Positions 51,390-58,763 of a stretch of DNA of 64,000 nt are shown here, piece after piece (within the stretch, counting starts at the first letter, position 1; the number at the start of each line of letters is the position of its first letter). A model generated the notes under the pieces. The model did no database searches. It saw only the letters and a program-made list of their open reading frames with translations, and was not told the DNA's origin. A program made the translations under genes and the position numbers. Source of the stretch: Verrucomicrobiia bacterium (GTDB taxonomy: Bacteria; Verrucomicrobiota; Verrucomicrobiia; Verrucomicrobiales; DEV007); NCBI GenBank assembly GCA_030425385.1, contig JAUIAH010000024.1:52249-116248 (forward strand). Direction: 5' to 3'.

Positions 51390-52151
51390 TTAGTGATCGC
51401 GCTGAAAGAGTTGCGTGATGTAGCCAAGTTCTTCGTCGAGATCCGTATCGTCGATCAACGTGTCTGCCACGCGTTGTCGCAGAAATTTGAGAAACTTTCG
51501 GCGGGCACGGAAGACGATGAGGCGGAGGTTGCCTTCTGTGAGTCCCATGGGAGTAGCGAAGTCTTCGTAGCGAGTAGTTCCCTTGTCTTCAAGCATCAAG
51601 GTGCGGACAGCTTGGAAAAGCTCTTCCGAATTCTGTCGCGTGGCCATGTCTTTCTGTAAGTCGCCCATGGCGTCTTCCAAGAGCGTGTAGGCCCATTTGC
51701 GATCGTACTCGCGCTCGGGATGTTCGCCACTGCTGGCAGAAAGGTTGAGCCGCTTCTCGGCATCTGCCATGTCGAGGGAAATGATAGGATCCTGGCCGCC
51801 CCGACGTTGCGTGTGGGCGCGGCGCCACTCGGTGATATCGAAGTTCTTGAGCAATGTGAGGAGATAGGTGCGTAGCCGCCCTTTCTCGCGCTGAGCGCCA
51901 GCGAAACTGTCTTTCTTGATCAGATGGTAGAAGAACTCTTGCGTGAGATCTTCCGCGTCTTCAGGACTCTTTCCACGTGACCGCAGATAGGCGTAAAGGG
52001 GAAACCAATACGCCTGACACATCTCCGTCCGGGCTTGGTGGGCTTCCGGAGAATCGCCCTTTGCCTGCACGACAAGGCTCCATTGCGTGGGAGGAAATTG
52101 CGAATTCTTGTCAGGAGAGGATGGGGGAACGTCCGGCACGTGCAGAGCCAA
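51390..52151 (-). CDS. ECF-like RNA polymerase sigma factor (Planctomycetes/Verrucomicrobia type)
   Basis: Region 2 reads FPPTQWSLVV, AYWFPLYAYLRSRGKSPEDAEDLTQEFFYHLI and RTYLLTLLKNFDITEWRRA. Region 4 is divergent and ends in a helix-turn-helix-like segment, TPMGLTEGNLRLIVFRARRKF, followed by a short acidic tail (IDDTDLDEELGYI). The T-x-W-S-L-V start and P-L-Y-A-Y-x-R pattern are typical of a sigma group common in this superphylum, often linked to sulfatases or surface-protein genes. No anti-sigma gene is next to it; the upstream neighbour on this strand is the spondin-domain gene. It converges with the sulfatase gene. Confidence 0.9.
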   Translation of the reverse strand: MALHVPDVPPSSPDKNSQFPPTQWSLVVQAKGDSPEAHQARTEMCQAYWFPLYAYLRSRGKSPEDAEDLTQEFFYHLIKKDSFAGAQREKGRLRTYLLTLLKNFDITEWRRAHTQRRGGQDPIISLDMADAEKRLNLSASSGEHPEREYDRKWAYTLLEDAMGDLQKDMATRQNSEELFQAVRTLMLEDKGTTRYEDFATPMGLTEGNLRLIVFRARRKFLKFLRQRVADTLIDDTDLDEELGYITQLFQRDH

Positions 52152-52191
52152 GCCGAATCACAAGCATTTCGCACGCGAAAAGTGCTATGAA

Positions 52192-53511
52192 TCACTGGAT
52201 CCGTGTGAACACGAAACTCCCAAGGGGCGTGACGGTGCCGCCATTCTGCAACGGGACTCCCGTGATCTCGGTGATGACCTCAGGTGGATCGGTGTCCGCG
52301 TTTCCAGAGGTGTAGTTCGTGCCACTGTCAGTGCCCGCATCGTAGGGTTTAAGGAGGACGGTCACCTGATCGCGCCATTGATTGGTTTGCTCATCGAAGA
52401 GGGAGAGGTCGTGGACGCCGACGAACCAGTCTGGGCTGGGCGCAATCATGGAGACGGCGGTGACGAGCGGGAATTGCTTGGAAACATCGACCTCCACGTC
52501 CTCGCCCCCGGGCGAGTCAAAGGAAGAGCCGCGAAAGGTCACCGACGAGGCCTGCCCAGCGGCGCTGGCATTGTCCCATTCAGAAAGGAAGGCAGACGTG
52601 CTCCCAGTTTCGGCCATGGATTCGATGCCCTCAGTGGCCAAGGTCCCAGGGGCCCAGAATTGGATCTGCTCATTGTGTGCCCCGCCCACAATGGGGGAGA
52701 AATGCGGGTCTCCTGGGAAACTGTCAGGATGGGTGCTCTCGCTCCAGGTGGCGATGAATTGGAGGGTGTAGCGCGCGGTGGTCGTGCTATGAAAGTCATT
52801 GGAGAGGACTCTGAAGAAATGGCGCTCGGGATTGCCCTCGAGCACGAGCGTCGCTGCCAGGTCCGAGGTGATCTCATGAGTGAGCCATTGCGGAGGGAGG
52901 CTGGCACTCATTTGCACTTGATAGGGCGGCAAACCACCCTCCCAGGCGAGTTGTACCGCTCCCTCGGTGAGGTCGAATTGTGTGAAAGTTAGGAGAAAGT
53001 CAGGGTGTTGGCCTAGCGTGCTGGACTCCACGGACCAATGTTGAGAGTGGAAGGGAGTGGGGCCGATGAGTCGAAGGGTTTCATTCGGAAGCGCAGGCGT
53101 GGAAACTGCGTGATCGGTCCCGCTCCATTTGCCGGCGGTGGTTGCAATGCCAGTGCGCCCCACGTTGGCATCGGGACCCCATTTCAACCCGCTGATGATC
53201 TTGGCGCCATTGCCGAAATTGCGATCTTGATAGAGCCAGAGATCGGAATCGCTTTGGTTGAGATTGGCAATGGTGAAGAGTTTGGATTCTCCTGGGCCAA
53301 AGCGCGTTTCCGCAGGGATGCTGGTGGCGTAGTCGAAGCGGTGACAGAAGGGAAGAGCCGTTTCCAAGGTGATCGTTTCATCGGCCACGTGGGTGACCTC
53401 GACTTGGCGAGTGGCGAGATCGACTTCCGTGATCCAGAGATCCGTCACCGCAGCCTGACTGGGGACGAGGGCAACAGACGTGATGAGGCCGATAAGAAGG
53501 GGGTTCTTCAT
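52192..53511 (-). CDS. Secreted spondin-domain protein
   Basis: A signal peptide (LLIGLITSVALVPSQA) precedes about 220 residues of beta-type sequence with no family I can name. The last 190 residues match the F-spondin N-terminal (Spondin_N) pattern: YTLQFIATWSESTHPDSFPG, FSPIVGGAHNEQIQFWAPG, ATEGIESMAETGS, MIAPSPDWFVGVHDLSLFD and LKPYDAGTDSGTNYTSGN. The conserved WS, PSPDW and D-A-G-T-D-S-G marks are all present. Bacterial members are few; the fold is expected to bind calcium or glycans at the cell surface. 439 residues. The gene lies just upstream of the ECF sigma factor gene on the same strand (40 bases). Confidence 0.85.
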   Translation of the reverse strand: MKNPLLIGLITSVALVPSQAAVTDLWITEVDLATRQVEVTHVADETITLETALPFCHRFDYATSIPAETRFGPGESKLFTIANLNQSDSDLWLYQDRNFGNGAKIISGLKWGPDANVGRTGIATTAGKWSGTDHAVSTPALPNETLRLIGPTPFHSQHWSVESSTLGQHPDFLLTFTQFDLTEGAVQLAWEGGLPPYQVQMSASLPPQWLTHEITSDLAATLVLEGNPERHFFRVLSNDFHSTTTARYTLQFIATWSESTHPDSFPGDPHFSPIVGGAHNEQIQFWAPGTLATEGIESMAETGSTSAFLSEWDNASAAGQASSVTFRGSSFDSPGGEDVEVDVSKQFPLVTAVSMIAPSPDWFVGVHDLSLFDEQTNQWRDQVTVLLKPYDAGTDSGTNYTSGNADTDPPEVITEITGVPLQNGGTVTPLGSFVFTRIQ

Positions 53512-53657
53512 GGGGAAATGGGGTTTTCAAAGGGAGGTGCTCAAGCGGAATTTATTCCACAGGAAAGGAATGGCGAGAGAAAGCGCTAGCGCCGCCGGGG
53601 AGAATCCGAATTTCTCTTGCATGGCCGTCGGATCACCCACACGATTCCCTCCAGATT

Positions 53658-53732
53658 GCGCGGGTAGCTCAGCGGTAGAGCGACTGGTTTACACCCAGTT
53701 GGTCGGCGGTTCGATCCCGTCCCCGCGCACCA
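53658..53732 (+). tRNA. tRNA-Val, anticodon TAC
   Basis: A complete cloverleaf: acceptor GCGCGGG pairs with CCCGCGC, the D arm has GCTC/GAGC, the anticodon stem ACTGG/CCAGT closes the loop TTTACAC (anticodon TAC, reading GTA and GTG), and the T arm carries TTCGATC. The discriminator A is followed by an encoded CCA. 75 bases with CCA. Nine bases later the ATG of the next gene begins, so that message must share its transcript or start inside the tRNA. Confidence 0.95.
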
Positions 53733-53741
53733 ACATTTCCC

Positions 53742-55058
53742 ATGAGATCTCTGTTTCTCTCCCTCCTGCTTGTTGGGCCCCTTTGGGCGGATGATTGGCC
53801 GCAGTGGTTTGGCCCTCAGCGCGATGGCGTCTGGCGCGAAGAAGGCATCGTGGAGACCTTCCCTGAAGGCGGTCCCAAGTTGCTCTGGCAAGCCGACATC
53901 GGGGCGGGTTACGCCGGGCCCAGTGTCCAAGGAAACCACGTCTATGTGTTTGATCGCACCTTGGCCGCCGACACCGAGAATCCTGAGAATCCCTTTGATC
54001 GCGGAAAGATCCCCGGGAAGGAGCGCCTCATTTGCCTCGATGCGACCACGGGAAAGGAGCAATGGGCCTTTGCCTACGATTGCCAATACACGGTGAGCTA
54101 TGCGGCGGGGCCCCGATGCAACCCCGTTGTCGATGAGGGATTGGTCTACATCTTGGGTGCGGAAGGCCATTTGCACGCGTTGACGGCTGAGAATGGGGAA
54201 GTGGTATGGAAGAAAGAGTTCCTAACGCTGTTTGATGTGGATTCACCCGGCTGGGGATTTGCCGCCACGCCCCTGGTGGAGGGGGATCAACTCATCTGTT
54301 TGGCCCGAGGCGAGGGCTCCACAGTGGTGTCCTTCGATAAGAAGACGGGTGCGGAACGCTGGCGAGCCCTGACAGCGAAGGAGCCTGGCTACTGTCCGCC
54401 GACCATGTTGGAAAGGGACGGGAAACGTATCCTTCTCATCTGGCATCCTGAAGCCGTGAATGGCTTGGATCCCAAGAATGGCAACGTGCTATGGTCGATT
54501 CCCTGGGAGATCCGCTCTGGGCTCACAGTGGCGACGCCTCGCTTGGTGGGCACGCAGCTCTTCCTCTCCTGTTTCTACAATGGAGCGACTCTGTTAGAGT
54601 TCGCATCCTTAGATCAAAAGCCAACAGTCGTTTGGCAAACCAAGCGGGCGAGTGAGCGGCGCACGGAACATCTCAACACCATCATGAGCACGCCCGTCAT
54701 CGTGGATGGGCATGTGTATGGAAACTGCAGCTACGGCCAATTCCGCTGTCTCCGGCTCGCGGACGGGAACCGTGTCTGGGAGAGTCTGCAGCCCGTCGTG
54801 GGAAAAGAAGTGCGCTGGGGCAACGTCTTTGTCACGCCGCATGAAGACCGTTTCTTTCTCTTCAATGAGCTGGGGGAACTAGGCATCGCCAAGCTCTCCC
54901 CTGAAGGCTACGAAGAGATCTCGCGTGCGAAACTCCTGGAGCCGAACGGATCCGACATGCGCCAGCGCGACATAGTCTGGTCGCACCCAGCCTATGCGAA
55001 GCAATGCATCTTCGTGCGGAATGACACGCACGTGAAATGCTTCTCGTTGAAACGCTAA
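53742..55058 (+). CDS. Exported PQQ/BamB-type beta-propeller protein
   Basis: A signal peptide (LFLSLLLVGPLWA) and about eight quinoprotein-type blades with the recurring Trp-x-x-G/LDxxTGxxxW pattern: DWPQWFGPQRDGVW, LICLDATTGKEQWAFAY, LHALTAENGEVVWKKE, VVSFDKKTGAERWRAL, GLDPKNGNVLWSIPW and LRLADGNRVWESL. Such proteins are common secreted scaffolds in this phylum. No PQQ-binding tryptophan-cap or cysteine-disulfide motif is recognisable, so enzyme activity is uncertain. 438 residues. The start lies nine bases after the tRNA-Val CCA; the signal peptide makes this ATG very likely. Confidence 0.85.
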   Translation: MRSLFLSLLLVGPLWADDWPQWFGPQRDGVWREEGIVETFPEGGPKLLWQADIGAGYAGPSVQGNHVYVFDRTLAADTENPENPFDRGKIPGKERLICLDATTGKEQWAFAYDCQYTVSYAAGPRCNPVVDEGLVYILGAEGHLHALTAENGEVVWKKEFLTLFDVDSPGWGFAATPLVEGDQLICLARGEGSTVVSFDKKTGAERWRALTAKEPGYCPPTMLERDGKRILLIWHPEAVNGLDPKNGNVLWSIPWEIRSGLTVATPRLVGTQLFLSCFYNGATLLEFASLDQKPTVVWQTKRASERRTEHLNTIMSTPVIVDGHVYGNCSYGQFRCLRLADGNRVWESLQPVVGKEVRWGNVFVTPHEDRFFLFNELGELGIAKLSPEGYEEISRAKLLEPNGSDMRQRDIVWSHPAYAKQCIFVRNDTHVKCFSLKR

Positions 55059-55150
55059 CAAAGACCTGAGGTCGAAAGCGAACCTGCGGTTCGTTAAAAA
55101 AAGAGCGAATAGCGCTGGCATTATTTCGCGAATGCGCTACTTTATTAACC

Positions 55151-55729
55151 ATGAAGACAATTGGTTGGGTTCTTGTCATGGTCGCGGGGTGGACGCTTTC
55201 TTCGCACGCGCGGGAAGAAGATGCTTTCTCCAAGGGGCTCCGTTGCTACCAAGCAGGCGACTATCGCGCCGCACGCCTCTTTCTTTGGCAGGCCGTGCGT
55301 GAGTGCCCGCGTCCTGAGTTGGCGCGGGCGTATCTGAAGCGCGTGCGAGAGGCTGAGAGCAAAGGCAGCCGTCACAGCGTTCTCAAGCGCCGGATGGAGC
55401 AGGTCACCATTCGCGCCATTCAATTGGAGGAGGTGGGGCTCACCGCAGCGCTGGCACAGGTGCGAGAACAGGTGAAATTGGCCACAGGTGGTTTGTTAGA
55501 GCCCAATGTGGTGATCAAGGATCGCCTTGGAGAGCAAGAACCGACGGTGACACTCGACTTGGCCGTCGTGCCGGCGAGTGAAGTGCTGCGCTACCTGGCC
55601 GAGCTTTGTGGGTATGGGGTGAGGTACGAGTCCCATGCGATTGTGTTTGAAAGACGACCCGATGCGCCTCTGCCATCGGTGTCTCCCGTTGCCGCGACCG
55701 CTCATCGGGGCATTTCGACGCAATGGTAG
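55151..55729 (+). CDS. Exported protein with a TPR-like start and a secretin-N-domain-like segment
   Basis: A signal peptide (TIGWVLVMVAGWTLSSHA) is followed by a TPR-like helix pair (FSKGLRCYQAGDYRAARLFLWQAV). About residues 75-165 resemble the short N0/STN-type domain of the secretins at 41.6 and 44.2 kb: compare EPTVTLDLAVVPASEVLRYL...CGYGVRYESHAIVFER with the secretins' ITLDLQNVPFAEALRYV...AGVKYRMDPFGLVIVPL. There is no beta-barrel part in the 192 residues. It might be a pilotin- or adaptor-like partner of a secretin, or a truncated relative. It stands alone, with its own terminator. Confidence 0.7.
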   Translation: MKTIGWVLVMVAGWTLSSHAREEDAFSKGLRCYQAGDYRAARLFLWQAVRECPRPELARAYLKRVREAESKGSRHSVLKRRMEQVTIRAIQLEEVGLTAALAQVREQVKLATGGLLEPNVVIKDRLGEQEPTVTLDLAVVPASEVLRYLAELCGYGVRYESHAIVFERRPDAPLPSVSPVAATAHRGISTQW

Positions 55730-55762
55730 AGAACGTTTCGTGTTTGGGATAATCGTATACGC

Positions 55763-55800
55763 AGAAGGCCGCACCCTGTGGGGGGTGCGGCCTTCCTCTT
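55763..55800 (+). terminator. Rho-independent terminator after the secretin-N-like gene
   Basis: GAAGGCCGCACCC, loop, GGGTGCGGCCTTC is a long perfect stem followed by CTCTT. It also lies downstream of the oppositely oriented nickel superoxide dismutase gene (55843-56310) and may act in both directions. Confidence 0.8.
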
Positions 55801-55842
55801 GAATGAATGGTGTGAGTTGGTGCTTGGGAAAACGCTACCGCG

Positions 55843-56310
55843 TCACTTGGCGTTGTAAGCCTTCTCGAACGCGGCGAGATTGGCCTTCAAGCTTTCGACC
55901 GTGCTGAGATCGGCATTCTGCTTGGCCTTCATGGAACCGACGAGCAGCTTGTGCAGCAGGCTCAAGTGAAGCGCAGCTTTCGCTTCGGCAGCGGCATCGC
56001 CTGCGGGTGCTGGCTTGATACGCTGCTGGAGGAAATACTTGGTGACGATCGACGCGAAGTCATCAGCATGATGTTCCTTGTTGGCGACCCAACGGACCAG
56101 TTGGTTCTTCTCTTGAGCAGTGAGTTTGTCCTTGGCCGAGAGGGCAGTGATTTCCTTGATGCTCTTCTCAATGGTCGTGATGTGCTCTGCCAACTCAGTG
56201 AAACGCGCGGGATCATCATAGATGCCGCAGGGGATCTGACAGTGGGCGGAAGCATTCACGAGAGTGCCCAACGCGACGACGAGACTGCAAAGAATGGATC
56301 GGAGATTCAT
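55843..56310 (-). CDS. sodN: Nickel superoxide dismutase with a Sec-type signal peptide
   Basis: Removes superoxide. The Ni-SOD hook is exact: HCQIPCGIYDDP at residues 23-34, giving His1, Cys2, Pro5, Cys6, Gly7 and Tyr9 in mature numbering. The rest is the four-helix bundle (FTELAEHITTIEKSIKEI, ALHLSLLHKLLVGSMKAK). Residues 1-22 are a hydrophobic signal (MNLRSILCSLVVALGTLVNASA) whose predicted signal-peptidase site, after ASA, leaves His as the new N-terminus. Classical Ni-SOD is cytoplasmic and needs a propeptide cut by SodX; here export and maturation could be one step. The ATG at 56310 is chosen for that signal; the frame runs open upstream. No sodX is visible nearby. Confidence 0.9.
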   Translation of the reverse strand: MNLRSILCSLVVALGTLVNASAHCQIPCGIYDDPARFTELAEHITTIEKSIKEITALSAKDKLTAQEKNQLVRWVANKEHHADDFASIVTKYFLQQRIKPAPAGDAAAEAKAALHLSLLHKLLVGSMKAKQNADLSTVESLKANLAAFEKAYNAK

Positions 56311-56366
56311 AGCGGCCCCAGCGTAAGCAGGTGAGGGAGCAAGCCAAGCGAATTCGAAGCCACTTC

Positions 56367-58055
56367 CTAAGGTGTGAGCACGGCGCGGTAGAACCCCGCA
56401 GATCCTTCCGTTCGCGGTAGTGTCAGGAGCCGCCAATCGCCTTCACGTCCTGATTCCGTGGCACCTACCGATTGCCACGTGTCCAAGTCCAGGGAGTGTT
56501 CGATACGAAATGAGGCCTCTCCTTGCAGACGGAAACGGATCTCTTCCACACTGAGCGCATCCACCCGGAAGATAGGAAGATCCCCAGGAGCATAGCTGTC
56601 GAGGGAGATGAGTTCATCGCCCTCTTGGTAGTCGACATAGGCAAAGGGGAGAAAGTACATCTCATCCTCCGTCTTCTCACCCCACCCAACGTCCACTGGT
56701 GGAAAGTTAGGATTGGCGAAATTCGTCCGCGTATTGTCGTAACTAGCACTGGCATACACACGCGAGCCTTTGGGAGCCTTGATGAATTTGGGGAAGGTGT
56801 AATTGCCCTGCCAATCGAAGTCCCAGGAATTGATGCGGATGAGATTCTCTGTGGAACCGTTAGGAAGTTCGAGCAGGATTTCCCAGTCGGTCCCCAGATA
56901 GTGCATGTGCGGCCAGACATTGAGAAGGCTGATGTCTTTGGTGATCTCCCACTTGCCTTTGAACGTGCGTTTCGTGTCTGCAGGAATGTCAAATTCCAGG
57001 AACCCCGCGGCGGTGCCACCGATCTGATCGCCAAAGACGGTATCCAAAGTAGCATTCTGCCCGAGGGAAAAGGCTTCTCCAAGACTGACGGTTTCCCCAA
57101 GAAACTCTTCCACACCTCCAGCGATCACCGTCCCGGCAAAGGCCCCAAGGAGCGGCGAGAGCCGGTGGTATTCATTGTCCGAGTCCACCAGATCAGAGGG
57201 TAACATCAAGCGCGTTTGGATGTAGCGCTCCACAGGCTTCTCGGCAAAGAAGAGGTTCACGCTCGATTGATCCGACGCTTCCACCGGCCAGGGGGCGTAG
57301 TGTATTTGTAAGAGAAGATCGGCGCCAGCGGGGAGTTTGATGCCCGTGCCTGCGGGAAAGAAGCGTGGGGTGGCGCCCGGGACCCAGCCCGGATAGGAAA
57401 GGCCTTGAAGGAAGGAAACGCCGAAGCCGCCCACGGATTTGTAGCCGGGCTTGGAGTCGGCCGCATCCAAGCGTTGCCCTTCGCCCGTGGTATCAGGCAC
57501 CATCAGGGCGTGGTGGACGATTTCAGTATTCCCAGGGCGAAATTCCACCGCCACCAGATCTTTGTCTTCTGTCAGGCCTGTCGGAAGCACAAAGACGCGG
57601 TACTCGTCTCGACCATCGCCTTGGATCGTGTAGGCTTCAGACATCTTCAAGGTGAGATCAGGTTCGCCTAACACAGATCCCTCGGGGTAATCGGGAAGGG
57701 GAGGGGCCAAACTGGGATCGCCCTCTGGAGCGCCATCTTCGACCCATGCATGGATCAGAGCCACTTGGTCATCTGAAAGACCGCGCTCGCCGACGAAGCG
57801 ACTAAAGCTGCGATCTGGTGGCCACGGTGGCATGGTCCCATCATCGATGACCGAGCGGATGGCTTGAGCAAAGACCGCCGTCTCCTCGTAGTTGGTGAAG
57901 GGCATGGGGCCAATCTCACCTGGGCGATGGCAGACCGTGCATTCTTGATAGACGATGGGCGCGATGTGCTCGCTGAACGTCACTTCATTTGCGTCGACAG
58001 TGACTGGCAGAAACGCCAGTGAGCTGCCGGCGAGTAGCATTCGTGGGGAGTTCAT
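56367..58055 (-). CDS. Cytochrome c / copper type II (PHM/DBH-like) monooxygenase
   Basis: An extracytoplasmic fusion. A signal-like start and a cytochrome c heme site CTVCH (Cys39, Cys42, His43) sit within IAPIVYQECTVCHRPGEIGPM, with a methionine candidate in DDGTMPPWPPD. The middle and C-terminal part carries the copper-binding histidines typical of ascorbate-dependent monooxygenases: EIVHHALMVP (Cu site), LLLQIHYAPW and WPHMHYLGTDW. The last 70 residues look like a short beta domain (FRIEHSLDLDTWQSV) common in Verrucomicrobia secreted proteins. The substrate is unknown. A redoxin gene lies 12 bases upstream on the same strand and is probably co-transcribed; such pairs recur in Planctomycetes and Acidobacteria-like genomes. 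Confidence 0.85.
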   Translation of the reverse strand: MNSPRMLLAGSSLAFLPVTVDANEVTFSEHIAPIVYQECTVCHRPGEIGPMPFTNYEETAVFAQAIRSVIDDGTMPPWPPDRSFSRFVGERGLSDDQVALIHAWVEDGAPEGDPSLAPPLPDYPEGSVLGEPDLTLKMSEAYTIQGDGRDEYRVFVLPTGLTEDKDLVAVEFRPGNTEIVHHALMVPDTTGEGQRLDAADSKPGYKSVGGFGVSFLQGLSYPGWVPGATPRFFPAGTGIKLPAGADLLLQIHYAPWPVEASDQSSVNLFFAEKPVERYIQTRLMLPSDLVDSDNEYHRLSPLLGAFAGTVIAGGVEEFLGETVSLGEAFSLGQNATLDTVFGDQIGGTAAGFLEFDIPADTKRTFKGKWEITKDISLLNVWPHMHYLGTDWEILLELPNGSTENLIRINSWDFDWQGNYTFPKFIKAPKGSRVYASASYDNTRTNFANPNFPPVDVGWGEKTEDEMYFLPFAYVDYQEGDELISLDSYAPGDLPIFRVDALSVEEIRFRLQGEASFRIEHSLDLDTWQSVGATESGREGDWRLLTLPRTEGSAGFYRAVLTP

Positions 58056-58067
58056 TGGGTGTGGGTG

Positions 58068-58598
58068 TTAGGGTGATGGTTGGAAAGTTATGGGGCAGCC
58101 CACAGGAGTGGTCCGTTGCGTCGGAATGGGGCTTCCTTCTAGCAGAGCACGCAACGTGCGCTTCAAGTCGTGCACGCGAGTCTTGGGGCGTCGTTTGCCA
58201 ATGCCTGCGTAAGTATCGTCAACACGACCGCGGTAGACAAGCTGATCGTCAGCGTCAAAGACGAAGACCTCGGGAACGATCGTCGCCTTGAGCGCCTTCG
58301 CCTTCTTCTGCGAGGGATCCGCATGCACGGGGAAAGGCAATTGGAAGGTCTTGGCAAAGGCAGAGGCTTCTTTCGGCGTCACGAGTGGGTTCGGGAGATG
58401 CGCCTCAAACACGACTCCCTGTTTGGAAAAGGCCTCGTGGCACTGACGAAGCGCCAAGGTGTGGTAGCGAGCGATGGGACATCCGGGATCGAGAAGAGCG
58501 ATGACACGGGCTTTCGGCGCTTCGGAAGGAGGATCGGCCAGACTTCCGAGACAGAGCAGAAGCCAAGCGCATGAAGCGATGAAGTGGGGGCGTGGCAT
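58068..58598 (-). CDS. Exported redoxin (thioredoxin/AhpC-TSA-fold) protein
   Basis: A signal peptide (FIASCAWLLLCLGSLA) and a thioredoxin-fold domain. The active-site region reads LLDPGCPIARYHTLAL, with one cysteine followed by P-I-A where thioredoxins have C-x-x-C, so it is a one-cysteine form. Later fold marks are KATIVPEVFVFDADDQLVYRGRVDD, including the cis-proline (IVPEVFVF). This CPIA type is typically found beside cytochrome c/Cu monooxygenases, as here (12 bases upstream of the monooxygenase start). It may help copper loading or redox repair of that enzyme. A further cysteine lies near the C-terminus (VGCPITF). 176 residues. Confidence 0.85.
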   Translation of the reverse strand: MPRPHFIASCAWLLLCLGSLADPPSEAPKARVIALLDPGCPIARYHTLALRQCHEAFSKQGVVFEAHLPNPLVTPKEASAFAKTFQLPFPVHADPSQKKAKALKATIVPEVFVFDADDQLVYRGRVDDTYAGIGKRRPKTRVHDLKRTLRALLEGSPIPTQRTTPVGCPITFQPSP

Positions 58599-58763
58599 GA
58601 CCGGAGAGTGTCGCCTGAATCAAGGCTAAGGCAAGAAGGGGGAGCCGACTCCCTGGGATTCCCCCGTGAAGGGCAACTGGAATCTCTGGAGAATGGAAGT
58701 TTTTCTCATATCTGGTGATTTTAGGTTTTGCAGTTGGTTGACTCGATGGAATATTGCCACCGC

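Noticed and set aside
55066..55105. Hairpin CGAACC-TGC-GGTTCG as a terminator after the beta-propeller gene
   Set aside because: It is followed by a run of A, not T, on the coding strand, and no T tract follows on the other strand.
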